Below, in pieces: positions 25,301 to 35,498 of a stretch of DNA of 64,000 nt (position 1 is its first letter; each line of letters begins with the position of its first letter). The position numbers and the translations under genes are program-made. The notes under the pieces were generated by a model. The model saw only the letters and a program-made list of their open reading frames with translations, had not been told where the DNA came from and made no database searches. Source of the stretch: Notospermus geniculatus (taxonomy: Eukaryota; Nemertea; Pilidiophora; Heteronemertea; Lineidae); contig NMRB01000031.1 in NCBI GenBank assembly GCA_002633025.1, forward strand, positions 54,228 through 118,227, given 5' to 3'.

Positions 25301-26231
25301 ATGGTTTCATTGTCTTTTGGACGGATACTGATGGACGGACGGACGTGATCTTCATTTGGAACCCTCCAGGTGAAGGTATCCCATCACTAATAAATACCAA
25401 TTCAGTGTTTTTACCAGAGTATACGACCTGCGGTTTACGGTTGCCGCAAAAAACACCAACTGGTCGTCTGCGACCGTTTGTAACGTCGAAGAGAAGCAGG
25501 ACGTCCCCGGATGCACAGTCTTTCGATGCTGATCCGAGTTTAAAATCAAGGAATTCGATTTTCATCAGTTTTCCGTTATCAACACTGAGGCTGTAACTAC
25601 AGTTCTGCGACATTGGGTACAAATGTTTGTCGAAGTTAGCCGAGGAGACGACGGTGAAATCCGCAGACGGCTGAACCTGTACACAATCGTTCGTGCAGTT
25701 CGTCTGTTGATAGGACAATGAAAACAAACGCCGTGGATAAATCCCAGAATACATTTCGATCTCAACCTCAATAGTTTTTGCTTCGGTGCAAAATTTCATA
25801 TTTGTTTGAACAGGTGATATTTTCCCGCATATCGATGACGCCAGGGGGACTTTTATGCTTCCGTTGCCAATTGCGTTGATCGAAAGAGACATGTTCTTGC
25901 AGTCCGTCGAAATGTCGATATCCATCCAAGTTAATGCGATTTCTAAGTGGACAACACGAGTAAACTGTATCGCCCACACTACCTTCCCAAGTCGTGGCCC
26001 CATCCTGAAGGTAGGCCTACCACGGGGAGGTGGGCGTGGTCTTGGACGTGGCGGTGGACGCACATGTCCGCCATTATCGATGACACTAGAAGTATCCACT
26101 GTTGGCCTTAGGTGTCCGTAGTCCAATCCTTGCAATTCGTTTTTCACATTCCACAGATGAACTGGTGTAATGAAGAGTACCAAAGACAGGAACAACCCGT
26201 CCAAAATGTATCCACATCTCGTCTGCCACAT
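22344..26231 (-). pseudogene. Truncated second copy of the receptor 5' part (possible secreted form or assembly artefact)
   Basis: Exon 1 is complete (23394-26231, 946 codons, MWQTRCGY start, good donor). The next exon is present only as 22344-22477, ending at the ambiguous base. In frame, the coding sequence would continue for 44 codons plus one ambiguous Ala codon and one Pro and then hit TGA just past the joint, in copy 1's 5' flank. If transcribed as drawn, it would make a secreted protein of about 992 residues with the CUB-type region and most of lectin 1 but no LDLa, LRR or membrane part. It differs from copy 1 at many residues after about residue 508, including two extra residues (SELHDATTC against SEPATTC), and is identical before that. 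Only copy 2 keeps the upstream flank, while copy 1 keeps 31 bases. I cannot tell a true duplicate from two haplotypes joined end to end. Confidence 0.7.
22573..22925. mobile_element. Intron insertion with a long hairpin
   Basis: Present in copy 2 of the duplicated intron and absent at the matching place in copy 1 (near 18990-19005). It contains an inverted repeat at about 22595-22725: TCCAATATGGATTTTTGTTG on the left, its exact reverse complement on the right, arms of about 60 bases and a loop of about 13. The rest (to 22925) holds repeated TCCGATACGA words. No coding capacity. Confidence 0.7.
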
Positions 26232-26263
26232 GGTGATTTCAGAGACGTGCCTCTCTTCAGGGC

Positions 26264-28884
26264 TGCAAAAACCAAAATATATTGATTGTACAATGTATTA
26301 TCATAATAACCGGCCTATCGTAATTCCCCAAGTCGTCATCTCACAACTTTCAATGCACAGGAAATTGCCCCAAAAAATATGTTCTGAATTATTCCCATAT
26401 TTCCCAATTTTCACTCGTTTGCCGAAATGCTCTTTTGGTAGATTACGTATGTTGTTTTTTTTCTTAAATCTGGAAACTGGATTATTCGCTGGAATATTAA
26501 CTAGAAACTGGAAACTCGATTATTCCAATTCGTTGTGAAGGGTGACTGAATTAATTAGGCCCTCCAAAATTCATTTCTGACAGTAACTCTGCTTGTTGTT
26601 CAATGTTGTTCCGATGAAACCATGGGAATGTGACACCTGTTGACTGTATGATGCAAGTATAACGATTTCTATTATCTCATCGGTAGTCAACAAACTACAT
26701 GTATATCACTTAATGAGCAAAACGTTTCCGCTGTAAAAGCAATGATGTGGCTCAAGGGCTACCGGTATTGGTAATAGACAGGTTGCGAAAATAGCGGCCG
26801 CCATTTTTTTTGTGGAATTGGCCGAATTTTCGGACTTTTTCAAATATAATTCGAATGAATTTTATTAGCTGCTTGCTTGCTAAAATATCTTTATGTAATT
26901 CTAGTGGCTCACTGTATGACCTTTCTTTTTTTGAACGCCTCTGACAGTGTAAAATCCCACTGAAAAACCCAAGCAATGTCAAAAAGTCCATAAAAAACAT
27001 GGCGGCCGCTATAAATTTCGCAACTTGTCTATTTGCGGAACGGAACAAACCTCGTCGTATACATGTAGAGACTGAGCGAACCAAGACGTGGGTGCTGCAC
27101 TGAGTGCATGTGTATGGAAGCAGCAATGTATGGAGATGTGTCCCCATGTTTGGCCTGCTATACTCTACTTGACCCCATGTGAGCCTCAGTGGTGACTGCA
27201 TGGCATGAGCGGATACAGAGTTTAATGAAAAATTTGACCATGTACGCAGGTGTAACGTCGATCAGTGTTCCCCGTATTTCTGTGTTTTTCTTATTGTTTC
27301 CCTCCTGACGGATTAAACGGCAACTAACCCAACCATTCTAGGCCGCGTCTATTGTTGGGAACACTGAGCTACAGAAACACTCACATATGTTACACCTGGT
27401 TTACCTGGTTCAGGGGAAGTATGGATTTGCTTCTGAAGAGCAACGCACTCGTAGGCCTATAAGTACAGACTATGTAGGCCTATAGGCCTATGGAGAAAAA
27501 AACAAAAGGTGGAGTAATTTTTAGAATCCCCCAAAGACCCAGATCGAGGGCAATAATCTATTTACAGACCCAACATTACTCACCTCAGTCAGCTAATCTT
27601 GAAATATCAGAAGGTTCGTAGATAAAATAATATTCCTTTCCGACAATCCATCAACTTTTAAATTTCTTGCAGGGTCGATCTCGCTGGGTTTCGTTTTAGT
27701 GTGGTTTAAATCTGGTGATTGGACGTTTGTCCATGGTATGCCACTTACACAAGTTAATATAACTTGTACATACATACACTACGTCCTTTCAAGGCACTGA
27801 AGAACATTAGGCCCTCAACTACGCACATTCATGTGTCAAACCCTTTCCAGTAAGCCACTTATATAAACATTATTTCGAAAACGGGTGGAAACTCATTACC
27901 CATGGTATTGTGTGACGTCACCATTGAAAGAGCTGACCGTGACGACCCTATTAAATAAGTACCCAAATATACCAACTAGGTAACTTGCTAAATTGAACGG
28001 ACGACCCCAGCCTAACCACAAAGGCGCAATCATAGCTCACCAGTGTAACCATAACAATACATCTCATTAACGTGACCAGGTGGGATTAGCTGTTACACAA
28101 TGACGACAGCCAATGAAAGAGTGAACGGAGCTACTTTTGGTGCAATCCCATGCTACGTCCTGTTCCAGTATCGCCGTCTGGTGGTACTGCCCTGCTTGGC
28201 CAATTAAACCCGGTGGGGCCGCGATAGAGGGGAATAGATCTAAAAGGCGGGAAAGTGAGGGGTCAACATTGGTCAAGTTGCGCTTGTAACGAGATGTTGG
28301 GAACAAGGTAATAATGGTGAGCCCACAAGATGGCGCTGCGAGCAATGCGGGCCTACGTCATGACGTCACTGACGTAGATTTGTGTCGACGTGCACATTGA
28401 TTTGGCTGGCCTACCGTTTTCAGTATGATTTCTAAGGGCATGCTGTGACATCAGGCTTAGTCCAACGGATGGCCAGCCCCCCGTAACGTTTTTTTTGGAT
28501 GATTCGTAGATTTCATCCGCCAATATCACCCTGGGGAATCGCGATACCATCTCGACGCGGAGGTTCACCAACTAGCCGCGTCATTCTGCATGAAATTCAC
28601 CTGCGAATGCAGTACTTTGTGAGTGGAATTGCAGAAAAACTACACACGATTTGCCATATATGAAACATCCAAAAGAAAGTTTACATCTACAGTTACCAGA
28701 TGAAATAAATAAAAACAAGTTTTTTTGTCCACAACCTGCATATTCAGTCATGTCGGGCACCGGCCCAATGATACGACGTCATTGATTGTTTGACGTTGCG
28801 TCATCATGCATGTGATCAAGTCATTCGCGCAGTTGACCAAGAAGTTGCAACTTGGTGATGCTCGTGATCTGATTCATCCCATGA
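26264..28884. other. Intergenic DNA and probable promoter side of the receptor locus
   Basis: No supported gene. It contains the upstream flank of receptor copy 2, an inverted-repeat element at 26772-27033 and TAGGCCTA clusters near 27452-27490. The last part must contain the promoter and 5' UTR of the C2 gene. Confidence 0.55.
26772..27033. mobile_element. Inverted-repeat element (MITE-like)
   Basis: Left end TAATAGACAGGTTGCGAAA followed by ATAGCGGCCGCCAT. The right end reads the reverse complement with a small gap (ATGGCGGCCGCTAT, then TTTCGCAACTTGTCTA). About 260 bp, non-coding. Confidence 0.65.
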
Positions 28885-30156
28885 ATGATGCCAGACACGG
28901 AGAATGTTTATGCGGGGCTTACCAACAGCCAAGTTTGTGCCATCGCCCACCGGAATGTCACACTCACAGATGACAAAGCTGCGTTTGAGAAGAAACTCAA
29001 GGCTCGATTTTCCCATGCTCTTCCGACAGGAATTTTTGCGATCCATGTTAAACGATTTGACGATATTCGGCTGAATGACGTTGAAAATTTCGTCGATGAG
29101 AGTGGTGTGCATGTGTTTTTGAGGATTCAAGTCGGAGATCAAACCAAGGACCTACCAACGTATTATGTCGACCTAGACCAGAAAGTGAAGTCTCTTGCTG
29201 TGGATCACATCAGACATTTCGGTGTCACAATCAGTAACAACCGCAAGGATGCACCTCATATTAAGTTTATTCTTCTGGGTTATGTTGACTTCGAAAACCA
29301 AGTGACTCTGGCAAAGGTGGACCTCCATATTTACGATATGCTTAAGAATCCATACATGTCAGATACTTTTGAATTCGCCAGGAAAGGTCAACTTTTGGCA
29401 ACGGCCGATGTCGAAATGGTATTTGCATACGGAAGCTTCGGATATGGCTGGTCGAATCAGCTGCAGACTCCTGCAAGAACGCCTGCGGCCCAGGTGGCCC
29501 ATTCCATGTTTTACCGCCAGCAGCCACCACCTGAACGAGCCCTCGACGACGTTCACGATATTGCCACAGCCTTACCGGTCGGACATCCACCATTTATACC
29601 CTTCACAGAGAAGGCAGAAATTGGAAAAACAGCTCGGGAGTTGGAAGTGAACATTGACGTCAAGGATTTGAGTCGAACCATAAGCGACCCGACGATCCTG
29701 CTATCGAAGTCACGGAAGAGGCTGAGTGGTTTAGTTGACCAATACAGCGCTCTGAAGTCACGTAAAGAGCGCCTTGCTTTCCTAACGAAGTTGGTGGAGG
29801 ATAAGCCGTTGAAAGGAGAAGAAACAACCATGGGCGCGGGAATGGACGGGGGATCAGCCATAGCCACAGCACATGATCTGACGGGAATGGTGGAAATCAT
29901 GGCCATGGCACCCGCAATCGTATCACGAAATGTCACTTACAAAAAACCGCCTCCAATAGTGGGTGTTGCGGATGAGAAAAAACCGGAAGTACAACTGGAT
30001 ATGGGCACAGCCACGCCACCTCGGACAAGCAGGGGTGGCACCCGTCCCATGTGGGGCAATGTCAAAGCGCGAATCACGAATGTTCTTGGTGCATTTAGGA
30101 TGTTGTCGAAGGGTCCAGACGCAGCGGGGAAGGATGACACTCGTGACAAAGCTTAA
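28885..30156 (+). CDS. C2-domain protein, C2CD6/CATSPER-tau-like, intronless
   Basis: Uninterrupted frame of 423 residues from tandem ATGs at 28885 and 28888 to a stop at 30154-30156. The N-terminal half reads as a C2 domain (about residues 45-190): GIFAIHVKRFDDIRL at its start, FLRIQVGD, YYVDLDQKVK, IKFILLGYVDFEN, VTLAKVDLHIYDM and a closing strand VEMVFAYGSFGYGWSNQL. The FSYG/FAYG-SFGYG closing motif is what I associate with C2CD6 (ALS2CR11), a targeting subunit of the sperm CatSper channel; this is recall, not a search. The Ca2+-binding Asp pattern is poor, so lipid or protein binding without Ca2+ is likely. The C-terminal half is low-complexity with basic patches (KSRKRLSGL, KSRKERLAFL) and looks disordered. 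The lack of introns in an intron-rich genome suggests a retrocopy origin or a lineage-specific single-exon gene. It converges with the minus-strand gene ending at 30757. Confidence 0.72.
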   Translation: MMPDTENVYAGLTNSQVCAIAHRNVTLTDDKAAFEKKLKARFSHALPTGIFAIHVKRFDDIRLNDVENFVDESGVHVFLRIQVGDQTKDLPTYYVDLDQKVKSLAVDHIRHFGVTISNNRKDAPHIKFILLGYVDFENQVTLAKVDLHIYDMLKNPYMSDTFEFARKGQLLATADVEMVFAYGSFGYGWSNQLQTPARTPAAQVAHSMFYRQQPPPERALDDVHDIATALPVGHPPFIPFTEKAEIGKTARELEVNIDVKDLSRTISDPTILLSKSRKRLSGLVDQYSALKSRKERLAFLTKLVEDKPLKGEETTMGAGMDGGSAIATAHDLTGMVEIMAMAPAIVSRNVTYKKPPPIVGVADEKKPEVQLDMGTATPPRTSRGGTRPMWGNVKARITNVLGAFRMLSKGPDAAGKDDTRDKA

Positions 30157-30756
30157 TGAGTTACCGGTACCGGTACCATCATATAATGCAACCAGACAAA
30201 GTTGAAGTCAACCGATTGTGCATTGAGCGCACAACAGCTCTTTCTGAAAAGGATTACAAATTTTGTCGTAAAATCCATAAAAGCCTAATCACAAGACTAG
30301 CATGCAACCAATGCACGAAGAAAGAATACATGTATACATTCCTACAGGCAGAGTATATCAGGAATTTCGAAAGAATGACTCTCTCTGCTGATTTGACGGC
30401 TTTCGGTTATTGTTCACCATTTTACATTTTACTTCTGAAGTTATACATTTTCAAGAAAACGAACATTGTGATTGGCAGCTTTATTTTCAGTGAATTCGTA
30501 GGTTTTTGGACGGTTATATCTATTTTGACCTTGGTGATTCACATTTAGCAAACATTTTGGTGCGCCGTCCCATGGCTGCCTCTTTGTCTTTAAAAGAAAC
30601 ACCAATTTGTTTCAGCAATACATAAACACACTGCGCGGCTGAGAATGTTCAGTGCCAAAGTCGATCACTACCAAAAATTTGTCATTTTTCCAGCGAACCA
30701 TTTAAGTACATGTACATGTACATGATGTTGGAATTCAATGGTCCAACTGTTTTCTT
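30157..30756. other. Space between convergent genes
   Basis: Holds the 3' UTRs of the C2 gene and of the minus-strand gene. The left boundary of the first local repeat copy is at about 30484. TACATGTA words lie near 30711. A 130-codon frame at 30156-30548 overlaps the C2 stop and has no family resemblance; I do not call it. Confidence 0.5.
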
Positions 30757-31743
30757 CTATGTGTCTACCTTCCCTATTTCTTTCCGTAAAAGTCCTAAGT
30801 CTAATGAAGGACTCTTCACAATGTAACTATCTGACGACTCAGTTCCCCAGTTCATCCCTTTCCTTCCCCACCAGCTCGGCTGCTCCACCACCTCCTGAAC
30901 GGGTGAAGACGGAGGAGCCGGTGGTTCGTCGTGATTCGTATCCGACGCCGTGGCGTCCAGACGCGGCAGGTACACATCTACGATAGTCCGTTTCTGAAGG
31001 TAATTCGGCTCATCTTTCTTCTTGTAGACCACATTCTTAACATACACAGCTCCTTTACTGGAATTGATAGGAGGAATCTTCCTCTTTTTTGCCCATTCCT
31101 CTGACTGAGAATTCGGAGGCATGGGAACAGGGAAAACTACGTCCACGTCTTTTTTCTGGTGTTGTGGAACAACACTGTCTTGCGATAGGGATTTCTCCCA
31201 ACATTCTTGGCAGTATCTCTTGGACGGATTACAGTTCATACAGCCAGTATCGTTCCGCTGGCATTGAACATGGCAGTTGCAGGTGTACGGGTCGTCCCCA
31301 CGAATCATCGGGTGTGAGAGTCTGTTGAAGTTCTTACCTAAACACCAGGCTTCACGATGCGATTGAAGACCGCCTGGATTCGAGAAGTCTTCGAATGCCT
31401 CCCCAGCTTGAATATCGCCACGGTTTTGCACTATCCCCGAAATAATCTCCCGTTCCCCTTTCGTCAATGTTGTCTTCTCCTTCACGAAGAACCTTCCGCT
31501 CAGCATCCGAATTCCAGTACTGTAGTACTGCTTCATCTTGGCGACACGTGCTCCGTTTGGATGACGATGAGGGAAGGTTGGACGATCGCACGCTGAGGCG
31601 GCCCTCACATCCTCGGTGACATTATCTGACCAGTCGAAGAATGTGGCAACTTTGAGAACGGGCGCAGCTTCCTCAATCACAAAAATAGGATGTTTTAAGC
31701 GACGTAAACAGGAGCGACAAACGCAGTGTAAAGCCGTGTGCAT
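30757..31743 (-). CDS. Unrecognised Cys-containing protein, copy 1
   Basis: Open frame of up to 328 residues ending at 30757. The part shared with copy 2 starts at about 31675 (EEAAPVLKVATFFDWSDN). The 22 residues before it (MHTALHCVCRSCLRRLKHPI and onward) come from sequence not shared with copy 2 and may not be genuine. Features: MKQYYSTGIRMLSGRFFVKE, then GEREIISGIVQNRGDI, a Cys cluster with spacing C-x-C-x3-C-x6-C-x2-C-x6-C-x2-C (CNCHVQCQ...GCMNC...YCQEC), and a Pro-rich, Lys-rich C-terminal half with KGAVYVKNVVYKKK. There is no signal peptide in the shared part and no membrane helix. The Cys spacing could bind zinc, but I do not recognise the family. Confidence 0.6.
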   Translation of the reverse strand: MHTALHCVCRSCLRRLKHPIFVIEEAAPVLKVATFFDWSDNVTEDVRAASACDRPTFPHRHPNGARVAKMKQYYSTGIRMLSGRFFVKEKTTLTKGEREIISGIVQNRGDIQAGEAFEDFSNPGGLQSHREAWCLGKNFNRLSHPMIRGDDPYTCNCHVQCQRNDTGCMNCNPSKRYCQECWEKSLSQDSVVPQHQKKDVDVVFPVPMPPNSQSEEWAKKRKIPPINSSKGAVYVKNVVYKKKDEPNYLQKRTIVDVYLPRLDATASDTNHDEPPAPPSSPVQEVVEQPSWWGRKGMNWGTESSDSYIVKSPSLDLGLLRKEIGKVDT

Positions 31744-31949
31744 CTATGGATGTAGCCCCGGTAGCTTTGGCCTACACTAATGACCAGATCCCAGATCGTC
31801 TCAACGAATTTCAACATGTTCAGTAGCACCAAGATTATCATCATCAGACTTGGCACTTTCAGTCCCAAGGATGGAGAAACATGTTAGCTCTGGCATATCT
31901 GAATGTGGAGGTCATCAAATTCGCTGTGGAGCGAATTTAACATTTCTAG
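31744..31949. other. Spacer between the two repeat copies
   Basis: Part of about 275 bases (31676-31949) that separates the repeated blocks and is found only once. No gene seen in it. Confidence 0.5.
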
Positions 31950-32237
31950 TTTTCAGTGAATTCGTAGGTTTTTGGACGGTTATATCCATTTTGACCTTGG
32001 TGATTCACATTTAGCAAACATTTTGGTGCGCCGTCCCATGGCTGCCTCTTTGTCTTTAAAAGAAACACCAATTTGTTTCAGCAATACATAAACACACTGC
32101 GGCTGAGAATGTTCAGTGCCAAAGTCGATCACTATACCAAAAATTTGTCATTTTTCCAGCGAACCATTACGTACACATGTACATGTACACATGTACATGA
32201 ACATGATGTTGGAATTCAATGGTCAAGCTGTTTTCTT

Positions 32238-33265
32238 CTATGTGTCTACCTTCCCTATTTCTTTCCGTAAAAGTCCTAAGTCTAATGAAGAACTCTTCAC
32301 AATGTAACTATCTGACGACTCAGTTCCCCAGTTCATCTCTTTCCTTCCCCACCAACTCGGCTGCTCCACCACCTCCTGAACGGGTGAAGACGGAGGAGCC
32401 GGTGGTTCGTCGTGATTCGTATCCAACGCCGTGGCGTCCAGACGCGGCAGGTACACATCTACGATAGTCCGTTTCTGAAGGTAATTCGGCTCATCTTTCT
32501 TCTTGTAGACCACATTCTTAACATACACAGCTCCTTTACTGGAATTGATAGGAGGAATCTTCCTCTTTTTTGCCCATTCCTCTGACTGAGAATTCGGAGG
32601 CACGGGAACAGGGAAAACTACGTCCACGTCTTTTTTCTGGTGTTGTGGAACAACACTCTCTTGCGATAGGGATTTCTCCCAACATTCTTGGCAGTATCTC
32701 TTGGACGGATTACAGTTCATACAGCCAGAATCGTTCCGCTGGCTTTGAGCATGGCAATTGCAGGCGTACGGGTCGTCCCCACGAATCATCGGGTGTGAGA
32801 GTCTGTTGAAGTTCTTACCTAAACACCAGGCTTCACGATGCGATTGAAGACCGCCTGGATTCGAGAAGTCTTCGAATGCCTCCTCAGCTTGAATATCTCC
32901 ACGGTTTTGCACTATCCCCGAAATAATCTCCCGTTCTCCTTTCGTCAATGTTGTCTTCTCCTTCACGAAGAACCTTCCGCTCAGCATCCGAATTCCAGTA
33001 CTGTAGTACTGCTTCATCTTGGCGACACGTGCTCCGTTTGGATGACGATGAGGGACGAAAGCTGGGCGATCGCACGCTGAGGCGGCCCTCACATCCTCGG
33101 TGACATTATCTGACCAGTCGAAGAATGTGGCAACTTTGAGAACGGGCGCAGCTTCCTCACGTCGTGGTGTCGATACTTCGTCTGTGATTTCTTCGGCGGC
33201 CGAGGTGCCGCGGTGTTCATCTCAAGTCGCCCATAGGCGGACGCTGCTCTGACGACCTGCGGCCT
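32238..33265 (-). CDS. Unrecognised Cys-containing protein, copy 2
   Basis: Same protein as the copy at 30757-31743, with scattered substitutions (for example VPVPPNSQSEE against VPMPPNSQSEE) and one extra Val codon (PAFVPHRHP against PTFPHRHP). The frame continues upstream of the shared block as DEHRGTSAAEEITDEVSTPRR before EEAAPV, then meets a TGA at about 33221-33223. A good acceptor (CTTTCAG) ends at 33266, but in that exon another frame is the open one. So the true 5' structure is uncertain: there is an undetected splice site, a frameshift, or the gene is decayed here. Copy 2 keeps the likely original upstream context, while copy 1 has unrelated sequence there. This suggests copy 2 is the parental locus. 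Confidence 0.6.
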
Positions 33266-33292
33266 GAAAGTATAGAGGCAAGGAATCACCAA

Positions 33293-35498
33293 AACACATC
33301 ATCCGATAATCACTAACGATTTAAATATTATCCAAAATGAAACAATGAAAAATCCCAAAGTTTTGCCCCTTCCTCCATCAGCTCCATGTCAGAACCGTAT
33401 CAGACTTTCTATTTCGACGGAACAAAAGCACCACTTGACGCTGCCATCGTTCAATGCACTCAAAAAAGTCAGTTCACCGCGGTTTTCGATTATCGTTCAG
33501 CTTACTCCTCGAGCCTGCCCTCTCCTGTATTATTTGGGCATTCATTTCATGATGGATTGCAATCGCATGTTGACGAAAGTGATGGATAACGATTGATGTC
33601 CATTAAAAAGCCATTACAATTGTTTATGGACGTTTCAGTAAAACGATCAATTCTGTGGTTCAATGGCTTTGCAATGAGAGTGCATTTAGACTTCTCTGCC
33701 GCATCCACAGGTCAACATTCCCATTGGTATTCAATGCATCAGTTTGCTGAGTATGAATATCAGCCCGATCCACTGATTCTGATAATATCTTTTATCAATG
33801 ACTGAGCTCCACAGAGAACATCCAGTTTAGAGGCAATGACCACCGACTTACCAATAAATCCAGTCAGACATTTTCTTTATCACCGACACGAGCAAGTGGA
33901 AAGAACGAGATTCCTATGATTTGTCGTCCGTCTTGTGGAAAACAAACTCCTTAGCCGACGAGTTTCTATAGATTTCCTAATTTTTTTTTGTGTTCTGTTC
34001 TGGACAAAACGAAGAGATTCTCTCACCATCGTGAAAAAAGTTGTCACACGCCATTTGTTAAGATTGGTTAGATTACCGTGATTGATGTGTGAAACACTCT
34101 CAAGAGACCGAAAGACGGTGTGTTTGCATTATCCATGTCATCTGCGTCCATATCAAACAAAGTATATTAGTCTATCTGTATGTTTTAAGTCGTGGTACCC
34201 AGTATTTAGCATTCCTCACAAATATCGCACGATTTTGAATACATCAATGGAATACCGCGAGTATAATCCGCCGATGAATGTCCAACTATGAATAACATCC
34301 ATCTCAATATCATGAACTGAGCTGCTTGCTATTCACGATCAGAATATGGAACCCTCGCGGATTTTACGCATTCCATGCAATTTCCCCCTATTGGCCTATT
34401 TGGAACCAAATACCCCAAAAGTGATTTCCACTTGCCAAAAGCAATTAAGAACATCCTTGGCTGATTCAGAGGCACCATATTTCTATCTGTTGGTAATAAA
34501 TTTATAGAGTCTAAACCCAACCATTCAGAAGTTAGCTGTACATTGGTTTCCATGCCCCTGTACAAAACCAAGTCCACCAGTCTAATGATAAAGTCAGTAC
34601 CAAACTATAAAATGGTCCATAACAGGAGTTCGCAAGAGAGATGACTGAGCAGTCCTCCCAATTGTTATTTAGAACAGATATACCTACCAAAAATGTTAAC
34701 AGCAATTGTATATCTGTTTGTGCAACCTCCAACCCTTATTTTGCACAATTCTGGCCTTTGGCTCCCCTACTACATCGACACAACCTTTCCAGTCCTCATT
34801 AATTCTTATGCGAAGTTTCAGCGGTTAAATATGCCTCACAGGGAGTTTTTGGCATGCTGTTTGCCAGGATGGCCATTTCCTTATATAAGGCGAAATTCAG
34901 AGTCGGACCACCTGTGACGTCAGCAGCTTCGCTATCTGGCCGCTGCGCGGCGTTCCGGGTCCTTTGCGTCGAGCGCAGCCACCGCACTCGCCGTTCCGGT
35001 GTCCGGACGCCGCGCCGCATTGAATACCTCCAGGGCAATTTCTATACGGTCGCCGCAACGCCAGACGGGCCTGAACCAATCAGCGGACTGTTTTGATACC
35101 ACGTGAAGAAGGAGATTATCACGATTAGCTGCCGTCGAGAAAACCGTGCCCGTTTCACCGCATACTGTTGAAACGACAAAACGGACAGGCCGTAACCGTA
35201 TGCCGGATGCCGGTGTAATGTTTATCACTGCCCGTTTGCCAGTGCCTCCCAACAAAAGATTGATGGAATAAGCCGCGACGTGACAATGGGGAGGCACTGA
35301 TCAACATGTCGTTCTGTATTTGAGTGCCCGCCGAACAATAAAGCGGGCATTGTCGTACGGGGGGGGGGGCATTCTCATACATTACACCTGACCAAAAACT
35401 CTGAGAGGTATCACTCAGATGCGTATTGGGGTGTAGACACGGGCGCGGATTGGGGTGTCACACTGATCCGGACAGGGCTTTTTTCGCCCAGTGTATTT
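33293..35498. other. Gene-poor stretch with a CpG-rich patch
   Basis: I see no supported gene. 34879-34890 is a palindromic TATA-like CCTTATATAAGG, and 34915-34922 is a perfect CRE word TGACGTCA. 34930-35300 is unusually GC-rich for the window. A 121-residue minus-strand frame there has no family resemblance. A G-run lies near 35360. Confidence 0.5.
34879..34922. promoter_or_regulatory. TATA-like palindrome and CRE word
   Basis: CCTTATATAAGG followed 25 bases later by TGACGTCA, at the edge of a CpG-rich patch. They could mark a promoter for an unidentified transcript or for a mobile element. Both words are palindromic, so direction is not given. Confidence 0.35.

Larger units (their letters stand above)
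18766..26263. repeat. Direct duplication of the receptor 5' region with an ambiguous base at the joint
   Basis: 18766-22342 and 22344-26263 are two direct copies. Both begin inside the second receptor exon (GCTCTGTCCATAGG) and end just upstream of the start codon (CGTGCCTCTCTTCAGGG). Position 22343, exactly at the joint, is N. Copy 2 is longer because of about 350 extra bases in its intron (22573-22925). From about 20790 to 22342 I see no difference between copies; from 19000 to about 20790 there are many substitutions and small indels. Confidence 0.9.
30484..33159. repeat. Local direct duplication, unit about 1.2 kb
   Basis: 30484-31675 and 31950-33159 are near-identical direct copies, from TTTTCAGTGAATTCGTAGG to GGGCGCAGCTTCCTCA. 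They cover the whole shared coding block and its 3' flank. They differ by scattered substitutions and small indels, including the length of an ACATGTAC run. About 275 unrelated bases lie between them. Confidence 0.9.

Noticed and set aside
28816-29142. Minus-strand gene overlapping the C2 gene start
   Set aside because: Shadow frame with no homology, opposite a well-supported C2 domain.
30156-30548. 130-codon frame after the C2 gene
   Set aside because: No family resemblance, overlaps the C2 stop and runs into the duplicated block; low support.
34879-34890. SRF-binding CArG box
   Set aside because: The word has eight A/T bases between CC and GG; the consensus has six.
34932-35297. 121-codon minus-strand gene in the CpG-rich patch
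   Set aside because: GC-rich DNA lowers stop frequency; frames on both strands are open and none has recognisable features.
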